From a virus, in IMG/VR virus record IMGVR_UViG_3300010354_000118, positions 1 to 53,807 of that record: DNA of 53,807 nt; one strand, written 5' to 3'. Positions 37,001 through 43,490 of the stretch are shown here, piece after piece; position 1 is the stretch's first letter; each line of letters begins with the position of its first letter. A model generated the notes under the pieces. It made no database searches and was not told where the DNA came from. It saw only the letters and a list, made by a program, of their open reading frames with translations. Position numbers and translations under genes: made by a program.

Positions 37001-39566
37001 TAGTTTGATCAACACTGTTAATAATATAATCTGTACCATGTATAAGCTGAACATCATTAAGATAAACATAGACTGCTTTTTCCGACAGCACTGTAGGATC
37101 GAATGCCATAGGCATATAATAGGTCTTAACCTGTATATTACTAACTTGATATTCTTTAAACGACGTAGGTAATCCTATACCTAGCATTAGACTATTGTAA
37201 AAACCAAACTGTGAAATTTTATCTTTGTTAATAAAAGATAAAACTTGATCTAAAAATACATAAGCAGGACCGATATAAGGCCTATCAGTTATAAATTTTA
37301 ATAAGTTATGCTTAAATTGATTATACTGTTCAGATACCTGCCTAATCGCAGATATAATGTTATTATTTTTATCAGAGAGAAACGCTAAACTATATGCTAA
37401 ACTGTTTTCATTTAAAATGAGTCTAGTGCCTGTATTGAAAAGATAAGCTAACGAACTGAGATTACTTACACCAGGATATGATCCTTTAAAATCATTTGAC
37501 GCTTTAACAATAGTTTCTACATGGTCAAAAATTTCAGAGTAGGTAAGATTATTTGAATATTCATTTAGAGGATTATTTTCATTGTTAATAGGAAATTCAT
37601 ATAATCCATCTGTTGTAATTTTTAATTCATAATCTTGTTGCTCAGAATAAACATTTTTAAACTCAAATGTATAACTTTGTTCTAATTCATTGTAAAAATA
37701 TTTTTTAAGATAACAGGCATTTACCTGTTTAAAAATCACAGTATCTCCCTCTACAATACTGATAACATCCGTGTTATAATTATTGTCAAAAAGGTAAGAA
37801 CTTTCTATCTTGGTATTTTTATATTTTAATGGAAATCCTAAAACTTTATCATCGGTACCTGTACCTTGAGCATAACTAAAAACTTTTGTGCCTTTGAAAT
37901 CAGACTGAAATAATGCACTTGAATACGAGATTCCATTGGGATCAAAAAGATCAAATAGAGGTGCTTGGTTCCTTGAAGTTTTTTCTTGGCTTAGGATCCA
38001 ATTAGTACCATCAAAAAAGTAAGATTTTCCTTTGTTGGTTTCTCCGTCTAATACTACAATATTGGCTCCTTCCGTAACTTCGTGAAGAACCTTTAAATCT
38101 ATTTTTTGAAGACCTGTTACTGAGACAATATCTACTTCGTAAATTTTATTTCTTACAGCTACATCGTTATCTAATGCAAATATAACAGTGTCCCCTTTTT
38201 GAAGAGAATAACCATCTGCCATGAAACCAAAACTATTTTCAACTTTATAAAATGCATTAGTTTGCAATTGATCTAGAGCTTTAATATTTCCTAGAGAATA
38301 ATGTCCAAATTTAAAAAGTTTAAGCCCGCTAACGAATTCGATTATGGGTCTATTCGCTCGATAATTTTGAGGTAATACAGGCAATTTGCCATTGATGGAT
38401 GCTACTGCCTTTAAAACACTAGAATGATACCATCTATTATACCGTGACCAGGGATTAAGATCTTTGCTGGCACGATTGATTGTGACGTATTCAGGTACAA
38501 TTGGTAAATTTTTAAATGAATCAAATGGGTATATATCAAAATTATATCCGTCAAATCTATCATCGATAAGTTCTGTTATATCTTGTTCTGGATTTTGTAG
38601 TGTAGACCTATCCACAAGTCTTATGCTATCTCCAACACCTTCAACTATATAGATCTTATTTCTATAAGACTCGGGATAAACAGTTCCGTCAAATCTTACA
38701 GTAAGGCCATTTATAAATTCAATATTATTTCCTGATGTATAGCTCTTTTTTCCTACTATTTCATCTACATTGATAACAGTATTTTCGTCCTGGTCAAATA
38801 TATTAATAGCCCCTACAGATAGTTGTTCATTTAGAGCTGCATAAAATAATCTATCAGGTGTATCCCAATTTACAGTAAAAACAATTTTGCCTTTATTTGT
38901 ACCATTATTTACAACACCGCTATCATAACTATTACCGTCTGCAAGGAAGGCATTGTTTGTATAGGTGATAAAAAAGCTTCTAGCACAATCAACATCAAAC
39001 ACATAGGTATAACCCCGATATAATTTTAATTCGGCCGATGGAGTTCTAGAATCAAAATCAAATTGAATTCCGTCCTTGTTATCTTTAACCGAAATTGTAG
39101 TTACAGGTTCTATAATATTACCAGAAACATCAACAGGGTCAATGCCCATAGGAAACCAATAGTATTCTCTAAAATTAATAAACTTATCCCAATCAATCTG
39201 CGGATAGTAAGAATAAAATTTTTGTTCTAATAGATCTTTTAAGTTATAGGGAGTTTTATAAAAATTTAATTGATTAATTAGATCTTCAAGGCCTAGAACT
39301 TTTTTAGTTACTTGATCTTTACTTCTAATAATTAAACTAGGTTCTAATTGATATTGTTGTCTAAGTTGAGTAGGTTCTACTACATATTGATCTGTAGATT
39401 TATAATTAGGGGATGATTTTCTACCTACAAATGAATCAATACGGTTTAGCGCAGCAGGTTCTATTAATTGGTCAAGTGTATTACCTAAGAATTTCTTATT
39501 CTTTTCTGTTCTAAAAAAAGCCGGTAGTAAGTTTACTGTGCTTCTATTATTTTTTTTACCAGCCAT
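22008..39566 (-). CDS. 5852-residue giant baseplate/tail protein with nested enzyme domains
   Basis: One uninterrupted frame of 17.6 kb begins MAGKKNNRSTVNLLPAFFRT, directly after gp6, where T4 has gp7. The first 2000 residues are baseplate-type repeats. FG-GAP/propeller-like repeats (FGHSLSFDSSDDLVVVGSPY, FGYSVYISS, FGTKIAGNLEGSRIAV) run from about 2020 to 3900. An alpha/beta-hydrolase (about 2285-3205) is inserted there: HGGGW at 2315, GTSVGG with Ser2604, Asp3152, His3189. Inside it lie a beta-rich insert (about 2325-2505) and a subtilase (about 2650-3085; Asp2712, His2769, Ser3025). A second subtilase copy (about 3410-3835) has Gly3466 for Asp and Asp3773 for Ser. A nidogen-like region is near 5050. 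The role is inferred: baseplate periphery plus host-surface degradation. Confidence 0.85.
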   Translation of the reverse strand: MAGKKNNRSTVNLLPAFFRTEKNKKFLGNTLDQLIEPAALNRIDSFVGRKSSPNYKSTDQYVVEPTQLRQQYQLEPSLIIRSKDQVTKKVLGLEDLINQLNFYKTPYNLKDLLEQKFYSYYPQIDWDKFINFREYYWFPMGIDPVDVSGNIIEPVTTISVKDNKDGIQFDFDSRTPSAELKLYRGYTYVFDVDCARSFFITYTNNAFLADGNSYDSGVVNNGTNKGKIVFTVNWDTPDRLFYAALNEQLSVGAINIFDQDENTVINVDEIVGKKSYTSGNNIEFINGLTVRFDGTVYPESYRNKIYIVEGVGDSIRLVDRSTLQNPEQDITELIDDRFDGYNFDIYPFDSFKNLPIVPEYVTINRASKDLNPWSRYNRWYHSSVLKAVASINGKLPVLPQNYRANRPIIEFVSGLKLFKFGHYSLGNIKALDQLQTNAFYKVENSFGFMADGYSLQKGDTVIFALDNDVAVRNKIYEVDIVSVTGLQKIDLKVLHEVTEGANIVVLDGETNKGKSYFFDGTNWILSQEKTSRNQAPLFDLFDPNGISYSSALFQSDFKGTKVFSYAQGTGTDDKVLGFPLKYKNTKIESSYLFDNNYNTDVISIVEGDTVIFKQVNACYLKKYFYNELEQSYTFEFKNVYSEQQDYELKITTDGLYEFPINNENNPLNEYSNNLTYSEIFDHVETIVKASNDFKGSYPGVSNLSSLAYLFNTGTRLILNENSLAYSLAFLSDKNNNIISAIRQVSEQYNQFKHNLLKFITDRPYIGPAYVFLDQVLSFINKDKISQFGFYNSLMLGIGLPTSFKEYQVSNIQVKTYYMPMAFDPTVLSEKAVYVYLNDVQLIHGTDYIINSVDQTIELKIDIELNDKINIRCYVSIVGNYVPPTPTSLGLYPKFKPSMYFDNTYIGEPVKVIQGHDGSIIVAYNDYRDDIILEYETRVYNSIKATYDHSLFDINSVLPSLTRSNTWGADYWDIMNVIYPDFVKWKSGYNIDYENNTFYDNEDLRSFNFSELVTTRGYKFPGNWRGIFKLFFDTDRPHTNPWEMLGFGEQPEWWEQEYGPAPYTKNNNILWEDLEKGIIRQGIRKGQDNLYKRDGLINYIPVDSNGDLINLINWSPLPIQYLNFQNDTWEFGDHGPAETAWRRSSAWPYAVQILAILTKPAKYLSTLWDPSRYVRINNQLVKKDSNLFPSLNKLDIPYLIKNNTKTLTSGYSVLLVEANQTNNLNYVNNLYEDLTFVDYRLAHKVGGFISKDKLQIVIDSLDPDSQSSGILLPSEDYEIFLNSSNAVKTVSMSGVIVQKVANGYQIRGYDNKTSYFEIRQVIHTTGEKVLRVGGRLEEYEIWASRIFYSTGAVVKYENRYYRVNTNHTSGDLFDSRNYNLLTDLPEFGGAEVYLAIQFENNITRVPYGKIYSNVQEVVDFILGYDNFLSSIGVVFDDYNTDLAEIINWTFSIKEFLFWSTQNWALDSVLTLSPFANKFTLVSESGVVDNIFNSFYEYNILDESGKPLTKDSFSLERDGINFIIHTINNENAIYFVRLNLVQKEHILIFNNLSRFNDVIYDRVKGYRQTRIRLVGFKTIDWNGDYFTPGFIYDDAYIQDWQPYSDYLAGDLVRYNNKYYSLKRNIIGTKDFEQADWDLLGDKPIADLLPNFDYKINQFEDFYSLDIDNFDSGQQKLAQHLIGYSPRPYLTNILINPITQYKFYQGYIREKGTRLALENISKASSENSNTKISVSEEWALRLGNLGSYSSLIELEFLLNEKEFIDNRQLVQFKKEQDILETVRYQVTNEKITIKPNLFDIENIFKPLSVNFENNGHVLMDAGYPRPDDVDIIIKNWNELKESKIKLSAGQSIWVAFDQNNDWMIYRTVRLKNPVINVENYQSGQSFKVTTKNYHYLNQGDRVLIQYLNDDFDKVFEIISIPSLNSFVIESQADLPERVDQAVLCRLETARLVDIDSLINVNGIADIAIDQKLWIDNNEKGKWEVYQKIKNYAIDKIRPERSNLQRFGTKIISNEENKIIILTAANLKNDSINQYGKVFIIDSSNKKIISSFYLNYQNQQYFDNINYPSAGFGHSLSFDSSDDLVVVGSPYASKIPTKILNNATFLAVPGSTVSNYVNQGLVTVSSIFQSTSNQDKRLTTLISQYPQNNLEFGYSVYISSTPLNKTILVGAPGYNTASGAVFVYDLFYESFDSKRTIFDRDTTVFDGGITPFDAAIKKTYRANVNSPKQQFLPVSSAIGQRFGTKIAGNLEGSRIAVTTLGDGTNGSVYIFDKVAVPESESFENFRVIYDIPYGNDFLQSVDLLIPTSGMVKGMVMMVHGGGWSGGTKSISRYLSASASNSKTEIDLTIQPNISLIDQAKSITENVNVSQETANWSIVSLSSYSANEGITISIIVSSDKVEGEFWITCEERFIRTSLIGNTAVTEWDINEDQFRKSFTIRFPQDAQFIGDTLVDIKIRTGGPSGPIVASTQHLVLETSANTPNQALPFAIDISTLPTFSSNDPVKNIVSDEYLAIDLVQQGYIVINCNYRLVKNAFNSVYIASSTGEANNFETTDFGSQAQNVNDILTILKFIYVQGAGDQFTKNGIGYWKIINEYYKQYDLVVTGTSVGGHLAVMAACEYGRLFNVHPLAIIPIASPMGLVTTITNSISSLVSVSSNSFSKAEANKPTDVNWGLWRVYNGQNPVANWGADTNVTDLGGSFYLSTSASNVDVVICDVGWTDPNHPEFALNPDGTGGTRVEYYNWFSLKTTVGDPTTATTYTPVTSPIDLRMKHSAHVAGIIAGNTQGWARKARIFDMDVDNFPTTLVFKYIKAWHDEKRASATPYANNPTIVNCSWLMSHSPLITDIIAINFRGTSYTGPFTTSTLALYGLRVDASNRIQVPNYDTTVAADVSACLAAGIIITASAGNYGLKVTANAADPDYNNTITATGYNSGNPIYYMRGGTPGSVPGVILVGAIRANSNIVGVDGIANFSNRGDRIDIFAPGAYITSAWLDDQPYTSSFGYTGLPPAIDARSTSTTYYLAKASGTSMAAPQVAGVLALMASINPALDATTAKAALIAAAGINQISTSSGGIMDPYDLLGSPNRYLKLPANLIGSISGTSTNGIPNEVVFNVLNPYTNNGANAQVLSPVYKYASWKTSIETNRVKFYFLHSVFDNIVPLSNIQEFTDLLPTDQVVTVLDSAGLEIPGVYSHAINIPDAQQQLYTWLREIFKNNKSYNLVQILAWDSPQNLGIIKTESLYADDIDMDDVGNYLYVTAPNSVNLQGTLGKVLVYKWSENSFKFHQVLENPTQFKELKFGASVESNKDGTVIAIGAQGTSTFYSMTFDKNTTFFDNKYTKFGGLKKDSGSVYVYNRLDEFYLFAEELNDISLPGDDDYGFGLAVDTNTVYVGAPDTIHKLTDDSKYKGYKQTDNFSKGTSITSTVKNWGLLRIFDGANLDSLWGAGSSTMSKSGSLDLVNNGKGVDILIIGGYIDPSHPEFAVYPNGSGGSRVKYVNWFSYKIPGDINAGSTYSAALLSNLNDSNFDSRHSTHLASIVAGNTQGWARGADIYNISPSYAYPVINDRFIYKYILEWYKERRLNYNYRPVIILIAADSFLTVEYSGITSINFRGITTSTISTSTLATKGIHLKQSGPYENKILISRYLPDLANDLQECINAGMIAISGAGDSSLKIVKTFEDQDYYNYITASGLNNNNPIYYNRPLGHRLIQSTIIVGNISDSSAGPGIDSLSTSSNSGPRIDLFAPGTNIMGAWVGTSSNAVLDLRSSTHYITKNSGSDVAAAQVAGVVALILEQNPTLSQSGVKTIIYDIATSKGQIQYTTGSVADLYDINGAVNRYLKLPDTINSIKNKSRDGCVYVWDRIDTNNLSWKRLRYQDQYVNVDPDSIRSAKLIDIKKEEVVDYLTIFDPLKGKIPSIADQEIRYKTQFDPAVYNQGTNNLDQKQSWGKEKVGELWWDLSNLKYIYYDQGDDDFKNAYWGKLFPGCSIDIYEWVESSINPTQWNELTGSEAGLIQGIDGIAKSTTDFSIEKIYDIYSDTFKTSYYFWVSGRSLVPNRQGRKISAGEITSIIQDPLFYGLPYLQALSPNSMSLVNVRSYLKSNDIVLNVLNDSINNTNKNHTEWFLLNENSKNGIPPLLERKFIDSIVGLDKLGNPIPDINLSARQRYGIDFRPKQSMFKNRFYALRNIIDYVNSIFEQNLIRDYYDLSRLFLREEEPDVAESSYDLAVEDIIDKDRIDIKTIKSAAVSAEIENGRITKVNILEPGLGYGRLVVKEVDINGNPIKWLGPRIYIENDLNGLELESIVDHLGRIIDIVIIRPGNDYQTVNLVIRPFSVLIRSDSTSNGRWAIYSYINSSWIKIKTQSFDTTRYWDFVDYKNKDYKSYQSYDAVIDNIYQLQTLDIKPSGYVKVNNYESRYLILRKTDGIQGNFTKDYDIVFGELSTIKLKDSLWDNRLSVLGFDQVTPFDVTLFDQTPNIELTNILTAIRDNIFVGILKSNWVAMFLTAVRYAHSEQKTLDWAFKTSFISVKAEINGLTQPGSYKFSNSEWYEDYVKEIKPFHSKIRNYALSYNNLEPFNGVITDFDYPLVYSEQQKTFVPLSLNDERINNEPHRSWSKNYKLFVEEIKIRDTGSGYLNPPEVIILSNQSQPLIRPARAKAYIRRGQVYKIEVLDQGDGYTETPTIVINSFEKTGENATAYCIMNNRKVRSNLINIKFDRITTSREVPSDRVTETFTFDGTKDYQTTRWAATPDKNQIEVKLNGINLLKNKFFVREYRKLKNSYHALMTDIVIDRIPNNGETLEVSYTKNVKLYSAVERMLDLYESGSGMSGNVVSQNMKGAEYPGTTLITEPLNPNYNFDNDLFESNEWGKVAFDVDNLDVQISGGDMTTSTSGAFLTARGVDPLDIRLDGDQFLSPWRSHAPEEMVKGEAYDTVGINVYSRSITAGPAFYRRVHTVEDVSTGTYSFSKGVYPGYPIIVTFNNQQLDRKVYDIDYNSRSIELKDDPTRYTVGPYFSKAIKSMNYSDDNFIENSDIGDDAFFGPYPLPIKWNMFGKTFDQVYVGSNGYLTFGYGFTNWTPLQFGFLTSPAIYVMYCDLWLSLGSNGQPLNSGRNPGLYTDSGTIGEWQYFKIRHEGGHYNERLQSPFPSYQYQVTLYTNGVYQYIEMVYGNVWKGINFNGDRGFITGVSTARSGSLNGSGTQIGYTAIRDNSSHVFYSLADGGNWVYAGEGSFSPNRVSDFVKSGSLEIIAAVPGGSRLLSVNYGNIPPGLDEYLFLTDADYNEVKSSAVDIYVNSATNYSYQIVQAPGFNASRAAVQISNLNSAGGTIVTSMFANESLHSTLFYEQFIDYRGIDNNLANTIYASGYTLKNPPAYNYSQSSQVIVELDGRRLTPPNTTYIKITENNQVEFSLQGRFSYPIESLGYSEIELFKNSVEVPGTAFFLDTDAMTVRLPNGYLVPGDTLGITIYQYPAEFRIIGNQIYIIKKYNTAGKLRVLSWPVQDNSFAINEVFPINGSGYYRISRVVYDENFVWVSLNGKALLGGSDFYVLSDKKTIKIDEDLMKETDGLVNILAFGYSETKTIGFKLFQDIFNRNHFKRISQQDTVYLTKELRYDDTEIEVSDGLVMANPYPEQNRPGIIFIAGERIEYLEKQGNTLRRIKRGTLGTGPREFYAIGTWVMDGSVKQNIPLTDNFQRVVISTTSTTNTYVINNIRFDDSIAYHDQVQVFYRGIPLVKPLKSGNKRLVHDKNYSFDNNSDLGLSELENDFSIIKQGTSTFKIILNTSTVNIQTGYPLSLVRRYVSDTSLLSVSVAKKPESSVSTFIHDRTAGIPDINYYGGDMYIRLDDGTYLTYDSGIRIKGF
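28040..29340 (-). other. second, degenerate subtilase domain inside the giant protein
   Basis: It is recognisable by WGLLRIFDGAN, DPSHPEFAVYPNG, RHSTHLASIVAGNTQGWARGA, SGAGDSSLK, NSGPRIDLFAPGTNI and AAAQVAGVVALI, aligned along its length with the first copy. His3525 stays, but the Asp position reads IIGGY and the Ser position reads SGSDVAAA. It interrupts a propeller-like repeat between VYVGAPDT and GCVYVWDRID. Confidence 0.8.
30300..31615 (-). other. first subtilase domain, catalytic triad present, nested inside a hydrolase domain
   Basis: VVICDVGWTDPNHPEF (Asp2712), MKHSAHVAGIIAGN (His2769), ITASAGNYG (oxyanion Asn) and ASGTSMAAPQVAGVLAL (Ser3025) are all in place. Upstream is the hydrolase nucleophile segment GTSVGGHLAVMAACEYG; downstream are the hydrolase Asp (FLHSVFDNIVPLS) and His (YSHAINIPDAQQQ). 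Confidence 0.85.
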
Positions 39567-39571
39567 ATGCT

Positions 39572-42500
39572 TTATTCCCTAGAATCTGTAATGTAACTGC
39601 CTTGAATATTAAGATCATAAGCAGTAAACGATTCAACTATTTCTATATCAGTTGAACTAGCACTAGAAATAAATAATTCATCAGGGCCACATTTTATTTC
39701 AAAAAGACTACCAAAACTATTTTTATTTTTTGGGACTATGACAAAATTTAAAATGTCTGGTGTTAACTTATTCATAACATAGGCACTAAGTTCTGAAAAA
39801 TAAAAAGTTTGTCCAAATTCCCAATTCTCTAATGCAAAAAATTCACTAAACGCTGTAAGTATTCGTGACTTAATATCGTTATCTGATATAGGTCTTTGTA
39901 AATTTCTAACAACTTTAAAAGTTGCCTGTATATTTGCTGGAGATCTATTTCCAAATAATACCTTATATTTTACAGGGAAAAATATTATTTCATCGCTAAT
40001 GGCCTTATAAGAATCAAGAGAAGATTTATATAAACTATCTAACGTACTAGATGAAGGAGGTAACGGCTCTAGACCTGTATCTGTGGACAACCAATTTTTA
40101 TAATCAACATCGTAATCTTTAGTCAAGACATATATATCAATTATGTTTGACTTACTAGGATCTATTCTACGAGACTCTGGCGCTTGATGCTCGTAGTGAA
40201 ATTTCAATTTTGACCTACCGGTTCTCACTTTGTAACCTATTTCAAGCTCAAAATCATTTACTATGGTAGAAAATTTCATTACCACATCATATTGTCCATC
40301 GTAAAAATAAAATAGCTGCTGATCTATCCTTAATGCTAGTGGTACATTATTAGGCTTAGGAAAAAAATAGAAAGTATCGTTATCTATTAAACGATAGGTA
40401 GTATTATCTGATTGAATTTGAAACACAACAAAATTGTTACGGAATCCGGTTTGTGCCGATATGTGATTAGAATCAACTATTTCTTCGAAACTATCTGGAT
40501 TATCTATCATTCCGTCATTGTCATTATCATAAAAACTTACCTTAACTCTGGACGGATTTTGATAACCATCTTCATCAATAATAGCATTATCTATTTGCCA
40601 TTCATAATCACTAACTAGTTCTGAACCTAGATTAGGTTTCTTATTAATTCCCAATACTGTAATTTTGTCTTTGATAACTGCATCAGATACAAAATCATAA
40701 TTTACTTCTTGAAAGTCCACAAAGAATGCTGTTTCTTTTTCACTTTCAAAAATATAGTCACAGGTTCTATATTTTAAATTATATTTCAATCCTGTCCATT
40801 CAAACGCTATGAGCCAGCTCGAATCTCTGTTAAAATTCGTTTGCTCTTTCTGGAAACGTAGAGTGAAAGGTGTAGTAAAATTAATATTTGATTTATCAAT
40901 TACGAACCAATCGCCAGTTTCTCTATCAAAAGTAATACCGAAATTTACACGGTTAAGACAGTTATCAATTAATTGGTTCTCTAATTCATTACCAAATAAT
41001 GTTAATAACTGAGGAATAACTTCTACCAGAATACTGTCACTAGGCACGATATCTGTAAAAGCGATAGGCCCTGTGCCATTTTTATATAGTCCTAGACCGT
41101 TATTGTATCCTGATCCATCTATAGATATAACTTTAGTCCAAATATACAGCCTTGTGGTTTCGTCTTCAACAAAAGTTAATTTCCCATTAGGTAAAAAATA
41201 CGTTTGTTCTGGCACTCCAACCCCACTACCTCGATTAAATTTTTTAGGTGCTTGAAATTTTAATAGAGATCCTTTTTTGACATATTTTAAACTAGAACTA
41301 GAACTAGATCCTACAGGTCTAGCCTTACCAACTTCTGCGAAATAACCTGTAGATTTGTTGTAACTACTTGTTCCCAATTTCCAAGTATAGACTGTGTTTT
41401 CAAACTTTATTCTAGGAAACTGATCGTAATAAAAAGATTTTAAACCAGATGATTCTGTTATATCTGCGACTGTATTTTGAAAAAATCTTTTCAATTCATT
41501 TTTATTACTGAGCTGAAATTCATAGATAGGTTCTAGAATCTCTCTAAACAAAATTCCATCTTTACCATAGATATTTAGATTGCTGTACTTGCCGCTGACA
41601 TCAGATAATTCAAAATACTTGCTAATGCCACTAGATACCCTATTAACAGCTTTGATTTTCATAATATCATTACCAGACAACAAGGGAAGAATATTATAAT
41701 CTTCGGCTGTTATCATACGGTTTTGAGTATAATAAATTTGAGGGGCTTTTAATTTGATATTTTCATTAGATTCCGTAGTCGTGGCATTATTAATAGTATA
41801 ATTTAATGATGCAATTATAGTGAGTGAGTGTAATTGATTTTGCCTATTGTAGTATTCTACATTAAAACTTATATTACTCATCTGTTGGGGAGTAATATTA
41901 TAATTTATACCCGCACTTTGACGATAGTATAATTTAAATTTACCTACAGGAAGGTTACCAAATGTTCCGTCCGAAAATTCTAAATCTATTTGATCATTAT
42001 TACGAGTATTGACCTTGTAGATATTTCTTTGTTTAGCAGTCAGACTATTATAGATAATATTGTTACCTACTATAGCAGGAACCTTAGACCACGGTGCATC
42101 TGGATAATTACCCTCAGGTGTCATTTGCCATAGCCATACATCAGTTTCATTTATATTAGCAGCATCAATGCCTACTATTTCATTCGGTACCGGAGTATCT
42201 AAGGTGAAATCAAGAAGATTTAATATTCCCTGTTTAAATAAAACAAAAAATCCAGTGTTACCTGAACCATTTCCTTGACTGTCATTTTTATAGATAAAAC
42301 TAAAACTATTTTTTGGCTTTGGAGTTTCTTCTACAATACTATTCTCAAAAGTAGCATTAACTATTTCAAAACTAAGATTTAGTCCATTGATTATCTTGGT
42401 AAAATTATATATAGGTACACCTATATTTGCGCTGTTAATTCTATATTGATCTGTTCTTATACCTGAAATGGTATCTGATTTGTAAGGTCTGCCATAGCTG

Positions 42501-43000
42501 TTTACTTCTAGCATGGCTGAATTTAAAATTGTTGTAAATTGCTGAAACCATTCAGAATTGGTAGAATCATTCCATCCGATAGCACTGTTGGCAAGATTTA
42601 TTCCATTGGCATCAATTACATTGTCTGTGGTCGCTATTGAAGTAATTTTCATTAGTCCAGAGGCAGCATTATTACGTTTAGGATTATAGTTAATTAATTT
42701 AGCTAGCCTGAGTATGCTTTCTCTACGCTCTGCTGTCTCCAGAAAGTTTTCTCTAGCATTAAGATCAATTCTAAAACTGAGATTTTGACCCATATAGGCT
42801 ATGAGGTCAATCAGCGCTACATATTCGCTACTGTCAATAAAATCGTTAAAATCTTCTGGATAATTTTCACGTAGATATTTGATCATTATTCTACGTAGAG
42901 AATCAAAATCGTAACTTTTTAAATCGGTACTGCGAATAGACTGGTAGAGTTTTTTCCAGTCTTCGGCTATCAATAATTGGTTAGTAGAACTAGGTATCAT
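39572..43000 (-). CDS. gp6: baseplate wedge protein gp6
   Basis: A 1142-residue homologue of T4 gp6, the protein whose dimers knit the six wedges into the inner baseplate ring. The N-terminal signature is clear: WKKLYQSIRSTDLKSYDFDSLRRIMIKYLREN, then SSEYVALIDLIAYMGQNLSFRIDLNARENFLETAERRESILRLAKLINYNPKR. It is much longer than T4 gp6 (660 aa), with extra strand-rich domains in the middle, as in marine relatives. The C terminus keeps the J-like region (PVKYKVLFGNRSPANIQATFKVVRNLQRPI) and FSELSAYVMN. The gene follows gp25 after a 51-base gap holding a late-type element, and is 5 bases before the giant gene, so the two are probably co-expressed. Confidence 0.92.
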   Translation of the reverse strand: MIPSSTNQLLIAEDWKKLYQSIRSTDLKSYDFDSLRRIMIKYLRENYPEDFNDFIDSSEYVALIDLIAYMGQNLSFRIDLNARENFLETAERRESILRLAKLINYNPKRNNAASGLMKITSIATTDNVIDANGINLANSAIGWNDSTNSEWFQQFTTILNSAMLEVNSYGRPYKSDTISGIRTDQYRINSANIGVPIYNFTKIINGLNLSFEIVNATFENSIVEETPKPKNSFSFIYKNDSQGNGSGNTGFFVLFKQGILNLLDFTLDTPVPNEIVGIDAANINETDVWLWQMTPEGNYPDAPWSKVPAIVGNNIIYNSLTAKQRNIYKVNTRNNDQIDLEFSDGTFGNLPVGKFKLYYRQSAGINYNITPQQMSNISFNVEYYNRQNQLHSLTIIASLNYTINNATTTESNENIKLKAPQIYYTQNRMITAEDYNILPLLSGNDIMKIKAVNRVSSGISKYFELSDVSGKYSNLNIYGKDGILFREILEPIYEFQLSNKNELKRFFQNTVADITESSGLKSFYYDQFPRIKFENTVYTWKLGTSSYNKSTGYFAEVGKARPVGSSSSSSLKYVKKGSLLKFQAPKKFNRGSGVGVPEQTYFLPNGKLTFVEDETTRLYIWTKVISIDGSGYNNGLGLYKNGTGPIAFTDIVPSDSILVEVIPQLLTLFGNELENQLIDNCLNRVNFGITFDRETGDWFVIDKSNINFTTPFTLRFQKEQTNFNRDSSWLIAFEWTGLKYNLKYRTCDYIFESEKETAFFVDFQEVNYDFVSDAVIKDKITVLGINKKPNLGSELVSDYEWQIDNAIIDEDGYQNPSRVKVSFYDNDNDGMIDNPDSFEEIVDSNHISAQTGFRNNFVVFQIQSDNTTYRLIDNDTFYFFPKPNNVPLALRIDQQLFYFYDGQYDVVMKFSTIVNDFELEIGYKVRTGRSKLKFHYEHQAPESRRIDPSKSNIIDIYVLTKDYDVDYKNWLSTDTGLEPLPPSSSTLDSLYKSSLDSYKAISDEIIFFPVKYKVLFGNRSPANIQATFKVVRNLQRPISDNDIKSRILTAFSEFFALENWEFGQTFYFSELSAYVMNKLTPDILNFVIVPKNKNSFGSLFEIKCGPDELFISSASSTDIEIVESFTAYDLNIQGSYITDSRE

Positions 43001-43022
43001 AATATTTTTGTGCTAGATACCA

Positions 43023-43030
43023 TATTTATT
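43023..43030 (-). promoter_or_regulatory. late-type promoter element AATAAATA upstream of gp6
   Basis: On the minus strand the octamer AATAAATA (one mismatch to the T4 late consensus) lies in the 51-base gap before gp6. Predicted initiation near 43017 leaves a 16-base leader to ATG 43000. It would drive gp6 and the very long tail genes behind it. Confidence 0.45.
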
Positions 43031-43051
43031 GATCTAATTATATTGGTACTT

Positions 43052-43483
43052 TTAGAAGGCAATGCCCTTTTCCTTATCAAATGTCAACTTAAGAACTTCT
43101 GACTGGTCACTTTCTGTATATCTAACAGTGATTTCAATAATGATCCCATGTTCTCTTTCATAAAAGTTTACATTTTCAGGAATTATTCTAGGATCCGAAT
43201 ATAGAATTTGTCTTATATCATCTGATATATCACTTTTAAGTTCATCGGTGAGTGGATCAAAAATTATATCCCATATAATACTGCCAAAAGAAGGGTTCAT
43301 TACTCTTTCACCTCTTCTGGTATTAAAATGATTAAGAAGATCTTGCCTTACTAGATCTAGATCATATAACTTAGAATTTTGTGAATTAAACACCGTACTA
43401 AACCCTCGGTAGTATCTGGTTTTTTCTACAAAAGCTACAGAACTTACCGCAGCAGGTTTTAACACAAGATTTTTAATGGGCAT
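43052..43483 (-). CDS. gp25: baseplate wedge protein gp25
   Basis: A 143-residue gp25 homologue of the small lysozyme-like-fold wedge family that is conserved in contractile systems and forms a core bundle with gp6 and gp53. The hallmark is LVRQDLLNHFNTRRGERVMNPSFGSIIWDIIFDPLTDELKSDISDDIRQIL, where the RGER and F-G-I-W-D elements are conserved across phages and type VI secretion (TssE). It is preceded by a short phage-type N terminus (PIKNLVLKPAAVSSVAFVEKT). It lies 7 bases after gp5 and before gp6, the conserved baseplate order. The function is structural. Confidence 0.93.
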   Translation of the reverse strand: MPIKNLVLKPAAVSSVAFVEKTRYYRGFSTVFNSQNSKLYDLDLVRQDLLNHFNTRRGERVMNPSFGSIIWDIIFDPLTDELKSDISDDIRQILYSDPRIIPENVNFYEREHGIIIEITVRYTESDQSEVLKLTFDKEKGIAF

Positions 43484-43490
43484 AATATAT

